Shown one piece after another: positions 9,147 to 17,106 of a stretch of 64,000 bases of DNA (position 1 is the stretch's first letter; each line of letters starts with the position of its first letter). Both the position numbers and the translations under genes were made by a program. The stretch is from Heterotrichella gracilis (taxonomy: Eukaryota > Sar > Xanthophyceae > Tribonematales > Xanthonemataceae), in contig JAULBX010026940.1 in NCBI GenBank assembly GCA_032358255.1, positions 62,001-126,000 of the forward strand, given 5' to 3'. The notes beneath the pieces are model-generated. The model had not been told where the DNA came from. It saw only the letters and a program-made list of their open reading frames with translations, and did no database searches.

Positions 9147-10289
9147 ATGTCAGCGAAAAAAAAGTTAGTTAAAAAAAAGTTAGTTAAAAAGCTCATTAAA
9201 AAATCTAAAGCGCCTCTTAAAAAAGCTTCTTCAACTAAAAAGAAAAATAACGCCAAACCGGCTGCAAAAAAAGCGAAGCCCGCTTTAAAAAAGATCGCTA
9301 AAAAAGCCCCTGTAAAAAAAATAATTAAAAAGCAGGTGAAGGCAGTTGCTAAACCCGTTGTTAAAACTGTTGCAGTTGAAAAAATAAAACCCGTTAAAGA
9401 AAAAAAGGTTTTAGTAAGCAGTGATAAAGAAAATATTGAAAAAGCGGTTTCCGTAAAACGCCCTCGTAAATCGTCAAAAAAACCCATTATAACCTTACCG
9501 CCTCCTCCAAAGATCGAGGTAAGTACTTATCCAAAAAACAAAGTTAAAAGTCTTTTGATCTCTCAACCAAAACCGGCTGAAGGTGATAAGAACCCATATC
9601 TTGATCTTTCAAAAAAATATAATTTAATTCCTACCTTCCGTCAGTTCATTAAAATTGAAGGATTAAACTCGCAGGATTTTAGAACACAACGTGTTGATAT
9701 TTTAGAACACGGCGCCGTAATTTTAACCAGCCGTCTTTCGGTTGATCATTATTTCCGCCTTTGTAACGAAATGCGAATTACTGTGCCTGAAAGTATGAAG
9801 TATTTTTGCATTAACGAGCAAACCGCTTATTATCTCCAAAAATATATTCAATACCGTAAGCGTAAAATATTTTTTGGTCATGGAACTATTCTTGATCTTG
9901 TTGATGTTATTCGCAAAAATAAAGACGAGAAATTTTTATTACCTGCAAGCGATGTTACCAAGGAACAAATTGTTGACTTTTTGGATGAATTAAAGATCAC
10001 TTATACCAAAGCTACTTTTTACAGAACGGTGAGTGCTAATTTGAGCGATATTAAATCTTTAAATGATTTTGATATGTTGGTTTTCTTTACGCCAGCAGGT
10101 ATTAAATCGCTAAAACAGAATTTCCCCAACTTTAAACAGGGCTCTACGCGTATTGCCGCTTTTGGTCACGTGGCAGCGCAAACTGTTAAGGACTTAGGTT
10201 ACCGTTTGGATATATTTGCGCCAAACCCACAAAACCCAAGTATGTCGGGTGCTATTGATGCATATATAAAAGAGGCGAATAAGCGTTAA
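9147..10289 (+). CDS. hemD: Uroporphyrinogen-III synthase with long lysine-rich N-terminal extension
   Basis: HemD closes hydroxymethylbilane to uroporphyrinogen III in haem synthesis. The catalytic part is about residues 130-380: SLLISQPKPAEGDKNPYLDL at its start, RVDILEHGAVILTSR, then FFTPAGIKSL and AAFGHVAAQTVKDLGYR near the end. Residues 1-115 are different: repeats of Lys, Ala, Pro and Val such as KKLVKKKLVKKLIKK and AAKKAKPALKKIAKKA, like a histone H1 tail, then a PPPP linker. The ATG at 9147 is the natural start; no ATG lies between it and the HemD domain, so the extension is probably real. It overlaps rnpA by 4 bases at convergent ends. Confidence 0.88.
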   Translation: MSAKKKLVKKKLVKKLIKKSKAPLKKASSTKKKNNAKPAAKKAKPALKKIAKKAPVKKIIKKQVKAVAKPVVKTVAVEKIKPVKEKKVLVSSDKENIEKAVSVKRPRKSSKKPIITLPPPPKIEVSTYPKNKVKSLLISQPKPAEGDKNPYLDLSKKYNLIPTFRQFIKIEGLNSQDFRTQRVDILEHGAVILTSRLSVDHYFRLCNEMRITVPESMKYFCINEQTAYYLQKYIQYRKRKIFFGHGTILDLVDVIRKNKDEKFLLPASDVTKEQIVDFLDELKITYTKATFYRTVSANLSDIKSLNDFDMLVFFTPAGIKSLKQNFPNFKQGSTRIAAFGHVAAQTVKDLGYRLDIFAPNPQNPSMSGAIDAYIKEANKR

Positions 10290-10690
10290 TCGATTCCTTT
10301 ATTTTTTAGAACAGTTTCTATTTTTTTAAGGTGCTTTATAACAGCAGTCTCTATTTCCTTATACTCCTCTATTTTTTTACCAATGAACAGAAAGGACAAA
10401 ATTATCTTTTTGTTCTCCGATATTACCATTTCATAGAATGGCGCTTTGTTTAAACGGTAGGCCTCGCGCATGCGGCGTTTTAATTTATTGCGGTCGTGCG
10501 CTTTTTTAAAGCTGCGCTTTGGCACCACAAACATTGCCTGGCAAGGGTTCACGTACGCAAGCGCTGTTTCCATATAAATGAGTTTTAATGGAAAGGCAAC
10601 GGCCGAACTGCCTTTTAAAAAAAGCAGATCTATTTGTTTTTTGCTGCATAAGCGCTCTTGTTTATTAAATTTAGCCTGCAATTGGTTCAA
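10286..10690 (-). CDS. rnpA: Ribonuclease P protein component
   Basis: Protein subunit of RNase P, which matures tRNA 5' ends. The RNR signature is HDRNKLKRRMREAYR, preceded by FVVPKRSFKKA, with the N-terminal NKQERLCSKKQIDLLF. No ATG lies in frame. I chose TTG at 10690 (134 aa, family-like length); TTG at 10681 is also possible. An open frame extends to 10783 but would run antisense into bTHX and adds unrelated residues. It is convergent with hemD and divergent from bTHX. Confidence 0.9.
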   Translation of the reverse strand: MNQLQAKFNKQERLCSKKQIDLLFLKGSSAVAFPLKLIYMETALAYVNPCQAMFVVPKRSFKKAHDRNKLKRRMREAYRLNKAPFYEMVISENKKIILSFLFIGKKIEEYKEIETAVIKHLKKIETVLKNKGID

Positions 10691-10748
10691 TAGTTTGATT
10701 GGTAAAGATAATTTTTTACTTTTACACACATAAACAAATAAAATAATT

Positions 10749-10919
10749 ATGGGAAAAGGCGATAAAAGAACTAAACGTGGCAAAATACATATCGGATCAA
10801 CTGGTGTAAAACGCCAAAAAAAGAAAAAGGCGGCTAAAAAAACTGCGTCTACAGCAGCACCAAAAAAAGCAGCAGCTAAAAAGGCAGCGCCAAAAAAAGC
10901 AGCTAAAAAAGCTGACTAA
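10749..10919 (+). CDS. 30S ribosomal protein bTHX with Ala/Lys tail
   Basis: A 56-codon gene. The first 26 residues, MGKGDKRTKRGKIHIGSTGV then KRQKKK, are the bTHX signature known from Thermus and Bacteroidota, where the peptide sits in the 30S head. Residues of about 27-56 are an AAKK/PKKAA tail resembling histone H1, absent from Thermus bTHX. A similar composition occurs in the HemD extension 1.3 kb away. It is divergent from rnpA and followed by a terminator at 10938. Confidence 0.9.
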   Translation: MGKGDKRTKRGKIHIGSTGVKRQKKKKAAKKTASTAAPKKAAAKKAAPKKAAKKAD

Positions 10920-10937
10920 AAAAATTACAAACAAAAG

Positions 10938-10962
10938 AGCTGCCTCACATGGCGGCTTTTTT
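10938..10962 (+). terminator. Terminator after bTHX
   Basis: The stem GCTGCC / GGCGGC (10939-10944 and 10951-10956, one G-T pair) has a 6-base loop and is followed by TTTTTTATTTT. It ends only a few bases before the ATG of the next gene at 10968. Confidence 0.75.
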
Positions 10963-10967
10963 ATTTT

Positions 10968-11456
10968 ATGGACCTTCCTGATTTCAATAAAAAAGCGCAA
11001 AGGCTCAAAAAAGAAAATCAAAATTTCTTCAGGCGACTCATTAATCGCCCCCCAAAGAACCTTGATGAGATCTTTCACAGTACCCACGATGAAGTATTTG
11101 AAAAAACAGACTGTTTAGCCTGCGCTAACTGCTGCAAAACAACTTCGCCTATATTTTATCAGCGCGACATTGAGCGCGCCTCAAAAGCCCTTAAATTAAA
11201 GCCTGGGGCCTTTATTGAAAAATACCTTCGCGTGGATGAGGACCATGATTTTGTTTTGCAACAAGCCCCCTGCCCTTTTTTAAATACCGATAATTATTGT
11301 TCTATTTATAACGAAAGGCCAAATGCCTGCCGCGAATATCCACATACTAATCGCAAAAAAATGCAGCAGATCTTAGATCTTACTTTTAAGAACACATTGG
11401 TGTGCCCGGCAGTTTTAAAAATTACGGAAGAGATAAAAAAGAAATTGGAAGTTTAA
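10968..11456 (+). CDS. YkgJ-family cysteine cluster protein
   Basis: 162 aa, cytoplasmic. Two Cys groups are present: CLACANCC near residue 49 and CPFL...C.IY...P..CR.YP near residues 101-122 (CPFLNTDNYCSIY, ACREYP). This is the YkgJ/UPF0153 zinc- or iron-chelating pattern. The exact role of the family is not established. The gene starts just after the bTHX terminator, so it is probably expressed from its own signal or by read-through. Confidence 0.88.
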   Translation: MDLPDFNKKAQRLKKENQNFFRRLINRPPKNLDEIFHSTHDEVFEKTDCLACANCCKTTSPIFYQRDIERASKALKLKPGAFIEKYLRVDEDHDFVLQQAPCPFLNTDNYCSIYNERPNACREYPHTNRKKMQQILDLTFKNTLVCPAVLKITEEIKKKLEV

Positions 11457-11471
11457 TTTGTATCTTTATTT

Positions 11472-11900
11472 ATGCGCAGTTGTTTTATTATACTTGTCAT
11501 TGTTTTGTTTGTTGCTTGTTCTGAAGATAATAAAGAGAATAGGAAAACAAGTGCTTCTTTTAGCAAAGAAATTGGCGATCGAATAAAATTATTAAATAAA
11601 GATTCTATACAGACAGATCCTTTAAAAGTTAACCCCAACGAAGTTGATAGTACTGTAGATATGTTGATCCTGCTTTCGAAAGATATTGAGAACATTAGCG
11701 CTTCTGTAAATAAGTCAAACCAATATTTTAGTAGCCTGGCAACAAAATATAGTTTAAGCGATCACGAATTTATTAAACTGAAGAATGGTATGCATGTAGA
11801 TGCTATTGCAACGATCTTAAAAGATAACGAATTAAAATTCTTCAATCTTATTTTGTTAAAGAACAACAGGGGCGATGCGCTTTTGCATTCGGCGCAGTAA
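11472..11900 (+). CDS. Small lipoprotein, unknown
   Basis: 142 aa. The N-terminus MRSCFIILVIVLFVAC is a lipoprotein signal with lipobox FVAC. The mature part is acidic to mixed and helical, with no motif I recognise. It follows the YkgJ gene by 15 bases and precedes the next exported protein by one base, so the three may form a unit. Function unknown. Confidence 0.65.
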   Translation: MRSCFIILVIVLFVACSEDNKENRKTSASFSKEIGDRIKLLNKDSIQTDPLKVNPNEVDSTVDMLILLSKDIENISASVNKSNQYFSSLATKYSLSDHEFIKLKNGMHVDAIATILKDNELKFFNLILLKNNRGDALLHSAQ

Positions 11901-11901
11901 A

Positions 11902-12309
11902 ATGTTTAGATCAATTGTCATATTAATTTTTCTTGCTTCAAATCTTATTTTGAAAGCTCAAAAAAATACCGCTTGCGAAAAGATCTATGATGCGCCCGAT
12001 TCTTTGGCGAAATATAAAAACGGCAAAAAAAGCCTTGCCGAATATGTAAACGATAAAATAATTCCAATTCTTGGCGATTGCATCAAACAAAAAATGGAAT
12101 TCGTGAACAGTATGACCATAAAATTTACAATTGACCTAAATGGAAAAGTAGTTGCTGTTGACTATTTAAAACCTGTTCTAACCGACTATTGCAAAGGGAA
12201 ATTAAATGCTGAGTTATTAAAAATGGATGGGTGGCATCCCGGAAAAATGGGAGAAACGAAGGTTTGCTCGATATACATTTATCCGATAAGTTGTATTAAG
12301 TGGCAGTAA
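11902..12309 (+). CDS. Exported protein with TonB C-terminal-like domain
   Basis: 135 aa. I use ATG 11902, giving signal peptide MFRSIVILIFLASNLILKAQ; an in-frame upstream start would overlap the previous gene. The C-terminal half, with TIKFTIDLNGKVVAVDYLKP then GWHPGKMGETKVCSIY, follows the TonB-C pattern (strand, helix, WxPGK..G..V). There is no transmembrane helix plus Pro-rich linker as in a true TonB, so it may be a stand-alone periplasmic domain. Convergent with ribE. Confidence 0.65.
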   Translation: MFRSIVILIFLASNLILKAQKNTACEKIYDAPDSLAKYKNGKKSLAEYVNDKIIPILGDCIKQKMEFVNSMTIKFTIDLNGKVVAVDYLKPVLTDYCKGKLNAELLKMDGWHPGKMGETKVCSIYIYPISCIKWQ

Positions 12310-12310
12310 T

Positions 12311-12895
12311 TTATTTTGCAAGAATTTTAGCTACGTACTTTCCAACAATGTCAAATTCTAAATTAACACTGCTGCCAACTTTAATCTCTTTAAAATTAGT
12401 GTTCTCAAACGTGTATGGGATAATATGAACAGAAAAAGTAGTGTCGGTAGAATTTACAACGGTTAAACTTACGCCGTTAATAGTAATGCTTCCTTTTTCA
12501 ACAGTTATGTTAGTTTTGGTTTTTGCGTGCTCAAATACAAATTCCCAACTGCCATTAAGATCTTTTACTTCTGTGCATTTTGCAGTTGCATCAACATGGC
12601 CTTGCACAATGTGTCCATCAAAACGTCCGTTTGCTGGCATGCAGCGTTCGAGATTAACGAGGTTACCTGTTTTTAATTCTCGTAAATTGGTACGCTTTAA
12701 TGTTTCATCAATTGCCGTTACAGTATAATTCTTACCATCTATTTTAACCACTGTTAAGCAAACACCATTGTGCGCCACGCTTTGATCGATCTTCAATTCG
12801 TTCGTAACAGAACTCGAAAAAGTAAAGTGCGCATTGCTACCTTCCTTTTCAACTTTTTCTACTTTGGCAAGCGTCTCTATAATTCCTGTAAACAT
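12311..12895 (-). CDS. ribE: Riboflavin synthase, alpha chain
   Basis: Dismutates two 6,7-dimethyl-8-ribityllumazines to riboflavin. 194 aa with the duplicated lumazine-binding barrels: MFTGIIE at the N-terminus, NGVCLTVV in the first half, INGVSLTVV in the second, plus GHIVQGHVD. Full length. It is last in a run of minus-strand genes from acpP downward, 16 bases after the thioredoxin-like gene. Confidence 0.96.
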   Translation of the reverse strand: MFTGIIETLAKVEKVEKEGSNAHFTFSSSVTNELKIDQSVAHNGVCLTVVKIDGKNYTVTAIDETLKRTNLRELKTGNLVNLERCMPANGRFDGHIVQGHVDATAKCTEVKDLNGSWEFVFEHAKTKTNITVEKGSITINGVSLTVVNSTDTTFSVHIIPYTFENTNFKEIKVGSSVNLEFDIVGKYVAKILAK

Positions 12896-12911
12896 CTTTT
12901 AAATTTAATAC

Positions 12912-14144
12912 TTATTCTTTTAATAGCTGCTTAATAAAACTTTCAGTGCTTTGTTTAAAGTCTTCATATTCTTTGCCGGTGGCTGGTCCACTAAAGCCGG
13001 TATGAATTTTTACAATTTTATGTTGCTTGTTTAAAAAAATGGTTGTTGGAAAAGCGGTGATCTTATTTAAGGCCGACAAAACTTCACTCGCTTTTTCTTT
13101 CCCGGTTTGCTGCGTTACTAAAATATCGTAGTCCATATTAAATTTCTTTTTTAAACGCAGCAATTGGTTCTTTGATTTTTCAAAATCATTTGTTTTTTCA
13201 AAAGCCAAGGCAACAATTTCTAAACCTTCATTTTTGTATTGTTTATAAACCCCCGCCAAATAAGCGCTCTCGTCCATGCAATTTGGGCACCAGCTGCCCA
13301 TTACCTGTATAATAACGGGCTTGTTCTCAAATTTTTTATCGTTCAGCGAAACCGTTTTTTTATTAAGATCAGGAAAAGAAAAATTTATTTTCTCTTCTTT
13401 ATTTTTTACAAACGTTATTTCTTCGGCATTGGCCAGTTTAAAATTCTCGTTCAGTTTTGCAGTCCAGGGTTCTTGCCAACTAGCACCACTATAAAAAGTT
13501 CCCGTAAACTTATCGTCTTTATGCTCTGCAATAAATAAAAAAGCATGGCTCCCATCAAAACACGAAAGGTATAACTTGTTTACCACTTTCATGCCTTCTA
13601 AATACCTGTAGTCACCTGTCTCTGTTAAAAAAGTAGCACTCATGTAATCTGTTTGTTCTTCGTGATGAAAGATACCAATAGCTTTCGAACTATCTTTTGT
13701 GTTTGGGGAAAATGTAGTTTCCCACCTGCCTTCAAAATATGGATTTGCTTTACCCGGCACAAACGGAAAACGATTGGATTGGCCATAGGTAGCTTTAAAT
13801 TTTATTCTGTTCTTGGTTGTCTTGTAATTGTTTATCCAAAGCCCTTCTAAATTATCCCCTACAAAAACGGTTTTAAATTCAGTATCAAACACCGGCATTT
13901 TAAAGTTTACCGAATCACCTTTTATCGTTATCTCATCAACCACAATACGCTCATCTGCATTTTTTATGATGATTGTTGGTTTTTTTCCTTTGTATTTTAC
14001 TTCAAACGTAAAAGGCAGTTCAATATTATTCTCTTCGTTTAAAGTCAATACACCGCGATAAGATCCTTCCTTCAGTTTTTTTGAAAACAAAGATGAGCTC
14101 ACAAAAAATAAAATTAAGAGATATGTGATCTTCGATAAACGCAT
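12912..14144 (-). CDS. TlpA-like thiol-disulfide oxidoreductase, exported
   Basis: 410 aa. Signal peptide at residues 1-21 (ending SSLFS). Residues of about 25-250 form a beta-rich N-terminal region of the type found in Bacteroidota TlpA/ResA proteins. Residues of about 265-408 form a thioredoxin fold with the active site WCPNC near residue 287 and cis-proline region AFPTTIFL. It probably reduces periplasmic disulfides, for example in cytochrome maturation (family knowledge). It starts 3 bases after the agmatinase-type gene. Confidence 0.88.
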   Translation of the reverse strand: MRLSKITYLLILFFVSSSLFSKKLKEGSYRGVLTLNEENNIELPFTFEVKYKGKKPTIIIKNADERIVVDEITIKGDSVNFKMPVFDTEFKTVFVGDNLEGLWINNYKTTKNRIKFKATYGQSNRFPFVPGKANPYFEGRWETTFSPNTKDSSKAIGIFHHEEQTDYMSATFLTETGDYRYLEGMKVVNKLYLSCFDGSHAFLFIAEHKDDKFTGTFYSGASWQEPWTAKLNENFKLANAEEITFVKNKEEKINFSFPDLNKKTVSLNDKKFENKPVIIQVMGSWCPNCMDESAYLAGVYKQYKNEGLEIVALAFEKTNDFEKSKNQLLRLKKKFNMDYDILVTQQTGKEKASEVLSALNKITAFPTTIFLNKQHKIVKIHTGFSGPATGKEYEDFKQSTESFIKQLLKE

Positions 14145-14147
14145 TTT

Positions 14148-15203
14148 TTATTTGCCACTGCTCATAGCGGCCATATTGACGATCCTGTATAATAAACGGG
14201 CTGCTACGTTTGCGTCCCATTCATCTCCCTCGGGTCCGGGTGTAACTTCGTTAATATCAAAAGCAATTATTTTACGGCCGCTCTTTACAACTTTTTCTAA
14301 TAAAAATAAGATCTGCTCCGTTTCAAAACCTCCGGCTACCGGTGTACCGGTGTGTGGACATAATTTTGGATCCAAGCCATCAATATCAAAACTTAAATAG
14401 ATATTTTGCGGCAATTCTTTAATAATGCGGTCGCAAATCCTGTTCCAGCTATCACCATTGTATTGTGCGTATTTAATATCGCGGTCAAAAAAAGTTTTTA
14501 TACGTCCGTTACTATTATTGATTAAGTTTAATTCCTCTTCACAGTAATCGCGAATGCCTACCTGCACTAATTTTTCGACCTGCTTAATTTTTAAAGCATT
14601 GTACATGATGGATGCGTGCGAGAATTCAAAACCTTCGTAAGCATTTCTAAGATCTGCATGCGCATCAATTTGCAGCACACAAAAATTATCGAATTTAGTT
14701 GCCAGTGCTTCCATCATACCAAGCGGTGTTGAATGATCGCCGCCAATTAAACCAACGTATTTATTTTTATTTAAAAAATGTAAAACGCGATCCTTTACCC
14801 AATTGTTTAACCACAAACATTCTTGTTTAATTTGTGCTGAAACTTTTTTAAGTTCCTCGTTATTTTCGTCAGCGCCTTCTGCTAAAGCATTAATGTATTT
14901 TTCTGCTTTTTCGCGAAGTGCTAAACTTTTTTCTTTTACCTCAACGCTTATCTCGTCCATGGCGATACCTTTTTTCCAGGCATCTTTTACAATTGGGTCG
15001 TAAAGATCAACCTGATAACTGGCGTCCAATATAGCTTGCGGGCCCTCTGCTGTGCCGCCGCCGTAACTCACAGTAACTTCCCATGGCACAGGAATTAAAA
15101 CTGTTTCGCATTCTTCTAAAGTAAAAGGTAAACCAAACATGCCATCGTTAAGCTGGCCAATGCCATTCGCGTCAAAATTTTTAATTTTTTCTTCTTTTGT
15201 CAT
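14148..15203 (-). CDS. Arginase/agmatinase family ureohydrolase
   Basis: 351 aa binuclear manganese hydrolase. Metal ligands are visible in GGDHSTPLG (about residue 153), DAHADLR (about 182) and SFDIDGLDP (about 275); GTPVAGGFETEQ follows. The family includes agmatinase, arginase and formimidoylglutamase. Agmatinase is most likely from the Bacteroidota pattern, but substrate cannot be fixed from sequence alone. Tightly packed between pdxH (2 bases) and the TlpA-like gene. Confidence 0.88.
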   Translation of the reverse strand: MTKEEKIKNFDANGIGQLNDGMFGLPFTLEECETVLIPVPWEVTVSYGGGTAEGPQAILDASYQVDLYDPIVKDAWKKGIAMDEISVEVKEKSLALREKAEKYINALAEGADENNEELKKVSAQIKQECLWLNNWVKDRVLHFLNKNKYVGLIGGDHSTPLGMMEALATKFDNFCVLQIDAHADLRNAYEGFEFSHASIMYNALKIKQVEKLVQVGIRDYCEEELNLINNSNGRIKTFFDRDIKYAQYNGDSWNRICDRIIKELPQNIYLSFDIDGLDPKLCPHTGTPVAGGFETEQILFLLEKVVKSGRKIIAFDINEVTPGPEGDEWDANVAARLLYRIVNMAAMSSGK

Positions 15204-15205
15204 AA

Positions 15206-15859
15206 TTAAGGTGAAAGGCGGCTAATTTTCCAATTGCCATTTTTTAGTTCATAACAAATTCTATCGTGCAAACGGCTTTTACGCCCTTGCCAGAATTCGT
15301 AATAATTTACTTTTAATATTAAGCCACCCCAAAACTCAGGTCGTTTAATTGTTTCAGGGCTGTATTGTTTTTTTAATTCTTCAACCTTTTTTTCCAGCTC
15401 TTCGCGTGAATTTAATAAATGGCTTTGTTCGCTTGCCCATGCACCAATTTTAGATTCGTAAGGACGCTGATTAAAATAAGAATCACTTTGCGCAGTACTT
15501 GCTTTTACAACAACACCCTCCATGCGCACCTGTCTTTCCAGATCAGGCCAAAAAAAAGTAAATGCTGCATTAGGGTTCTTAAAAAGTTGTTGCGCTTTTT
15601 TAGAATTATAATTTGTGTAGAATGAATAATTATTGTTTTGAAACTCTCTTAAGTAAACGATACGTGATGAAGGTTTGCCGTCTATAGAAACAGAACTTAA
15701 ATGCACGGCTTGTACCTCATTAATTTTTGATTCAACAGCTTGTTGTAACCACAATTCAAATTGAAGTGCGGGATCTGTATTTACATCGGTCTCGTTTAAA
15801 GTACCTTTTGTAAAATCCTCGCGCAATTTATTGATATGGTCTTTTAATTCATCCATCAT
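15206..15859 (-). CDS. pdxH: Pyridoxamine 5'-phosphate oxidase
   Basis: FMN enzyme making pyridoxal phosphate from PNP or PMP. 217 aa. SSRIVYLREFQNN and FYTNYNSKKAQQL are the FMN/substrate strands, FFWPDLERQVRMEG is characteristic, and the C-terminus has the signature EFWQGRKSRLHDR. Full length. It is followed by the agmatinase-type gene with a 2-base gap. Confidence 0.96.
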   Translation of the reverse strand: MMDELKDHINKLREDFTKGTLNETDVNTDPALQFELWLQQAVESKINEVQAVHLSSVSIDGKPSSRIVYLREFQNNNYSFYTNYNSKKAQQLFKNPNAAFTFFWPDLERQVRMEGVVVKASTAQSDSYFNQRPYESKIGAWASEQSHLLNSREELEKKVEELKKQYSPETIKRPEFWGGLILKVNYYEFWQGRKSRLHDRICYELKNGNWKISRLSP

Positions 15860-15882
15860 GTAAAGATAGAGAAAATTTGAAC

Positions 15883-16368
15883 TTAAAAGATAAGGTTGCG
15901 CTTGCTCCCCAGCTCTTTTGCTTCGATAGATTGCACCTGTATCATTTCCGGAATGGTCTTTAACCTATCTATGATCTTGAACTGGTAATTATGCAGGTCT
16001 TCGCCCTTTAGCAAAATAAAATAATCGGTTTTGGGTAATTCTTTTATCAGCTTCACACTTTCATCCACATCAACACTTGCAAAGAGATCTTCTGTTTTAT
16101 TTCCGTTTAGGTCGGGCTCTTCAAAATTACTCGTGTTTGGGATAAGGTGATACTCGATACCTAATTCTTCGTCAACAAAACTATAAAGTGAGAATTTAAA
16201 AAGTTTTCCATCCTTTAAATTAAAAGGCAAAAAATCGGCGAGGCAAAGGTTTATTTTTAACGCGTCGTTTACTGCGTTTATTAAATGATATTGATTTTCG
16301 AGACAAACAAGTCCTATGAGTACAAAATCAAAATCATCCTCGCTTGTATTTAAAACATGTTTAGCCAA
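15883..16368 (-). CDS. IPExxxVDY-type family protein
   Basis: 161 aa, soluble, with no catalytic motif. It lies directly downstream of rnc and overlaps it by 8 bases, the position where Bacteroidota carry an IPExxxVDY family gene. The sequence has LPKTDYFILLKGED and the C-terminal IPEMIQVQSIE, consistent with that family. Role unknown; the conserved link to rnc hints at RNA metabolism, which is inference. Confidence 0.7.
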   Translation of the reverse strand: MAKHVLNTSEDDFDFVLIGLVCLENQYHLINAVNDALKINLCLADFLPFNLKDGKLFKFSLYSFVDEELGIEYHLIPNTSNFEEPDLNGNKTEDLFASVDVDESVKLIKELPKTDYFILLKGEDLHNYQFKIIDRLKTIPEMIQVQSIEAKELGSKRNLIF

Positions 16369-17101
16369 TTTCTTTTTGCAGTTCCTCTAAGGTAAGTTGC
16401 GCCGCCTTTTGTTCGGCAACACGTTTGCTAAAGTTTTCAAATTTTATGTACGGTTTTTCATTAATAAAAACCTGGATGGTATAAATTTTATTAGCGCCTT
16501 GTTTTTCTTCACTTATTAATTTGTACTCAAGGTTGAGTTTGTTTTTTTGACAATAGATCTGCAACTGGCTTTTAAAATCAGTATCGGTATTTACCAACTC
16601 TGTAATATCCACATGAAATTTGATGATCTTGTTGGTAACGAACTTTTTTGTCTTGTCGTAACCAAGGTCAAGGTAAACCGCGCCAATAAAGGCTTCAAAG
16701 GCATCGCCAAAAGCACTTGATTTTAGTTTTTCATCTTTGGTTAGATTAGCCTTTAATTGGTTGTTAAATCCAAATTTTAACGAGAGTTCTTTTAAATTCT
16801 GGCCATTTACTATTTTACTTCTTAGCTGGGTTAAAAAACCTTCGTCTTTATAAGGATATATCTTAAAGAGATGTTCGGCTATAATAGCACCAAGCACAGC
16901 GTCACCCAAAAACTCGAGGCGTTCGTTGCTAATAGGCGTGTTGTGTCTTTTAGCGGCAGCGCTGCTGTGTAAGAAAGCTTGTTGGTATAATACTAAATTT
17001 TTGGGGCTGTAACCTGTAGTGGTTTTTATCCACGCTTCAAAATCTTTATCGCTTTTAGTTTTTTTAAAATTAAATTGCGATAATAATTTTTTAATTGCCA
17101 A
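16361..17101 (-). CDS. rnc: Ribonuclease III
   Basis: Double-strand-specific endoribonuclease, 246 aa. The signature NERLEFLGDAVLGAI carries the catalytic Glu and Asp, with a second acidic site in AFGDAFEAFIGAVYLD. A C-terminal double-stranded RNA-binding domain runs from about residue 172. It sits between fabF (5 bases) and the IPExxxVDY gene (8-base overlap), the common acpP-fabF-rnc order. Confidence 0.97.
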   Translation of the reverse strand: MAIKKLLSQFNFKKTKSDKDFEAWIKTTTGYSPKNLVLYQQAFLHSSAAAKRHNTPISNERLEFLGDAVLGAIIAEHLFKIYPYKDEGFLTQLRSKIVNGQNLKELSLKFGFNNQLKANLTKDEKLKSSAFGDAFEAFIGAVYLDLGYDKTKKFVTNKIIKFHVDITELVNTDTDFKSQLQIYCQKNKLNLEYKLISEEKQGANKIYTIQVFINEKPYIKFENFSKRVAEQKAAQLTLEELQKEIG

Positions 17102-17106
17102 GGTTT

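Noticed and set aside
9140-9487. 115-aa hydrophobic frame on the minus strand
   Set aside because: It is the antisense of the Lys-rich HemD extension; poly-Phe/Leu content is a by-product of AAA codons.
10691-10783. Longer rnpA reading frame
   Set aside because: It runs antisense into the bTHX gene, begins with TTG and adds residues unlike RnpA.
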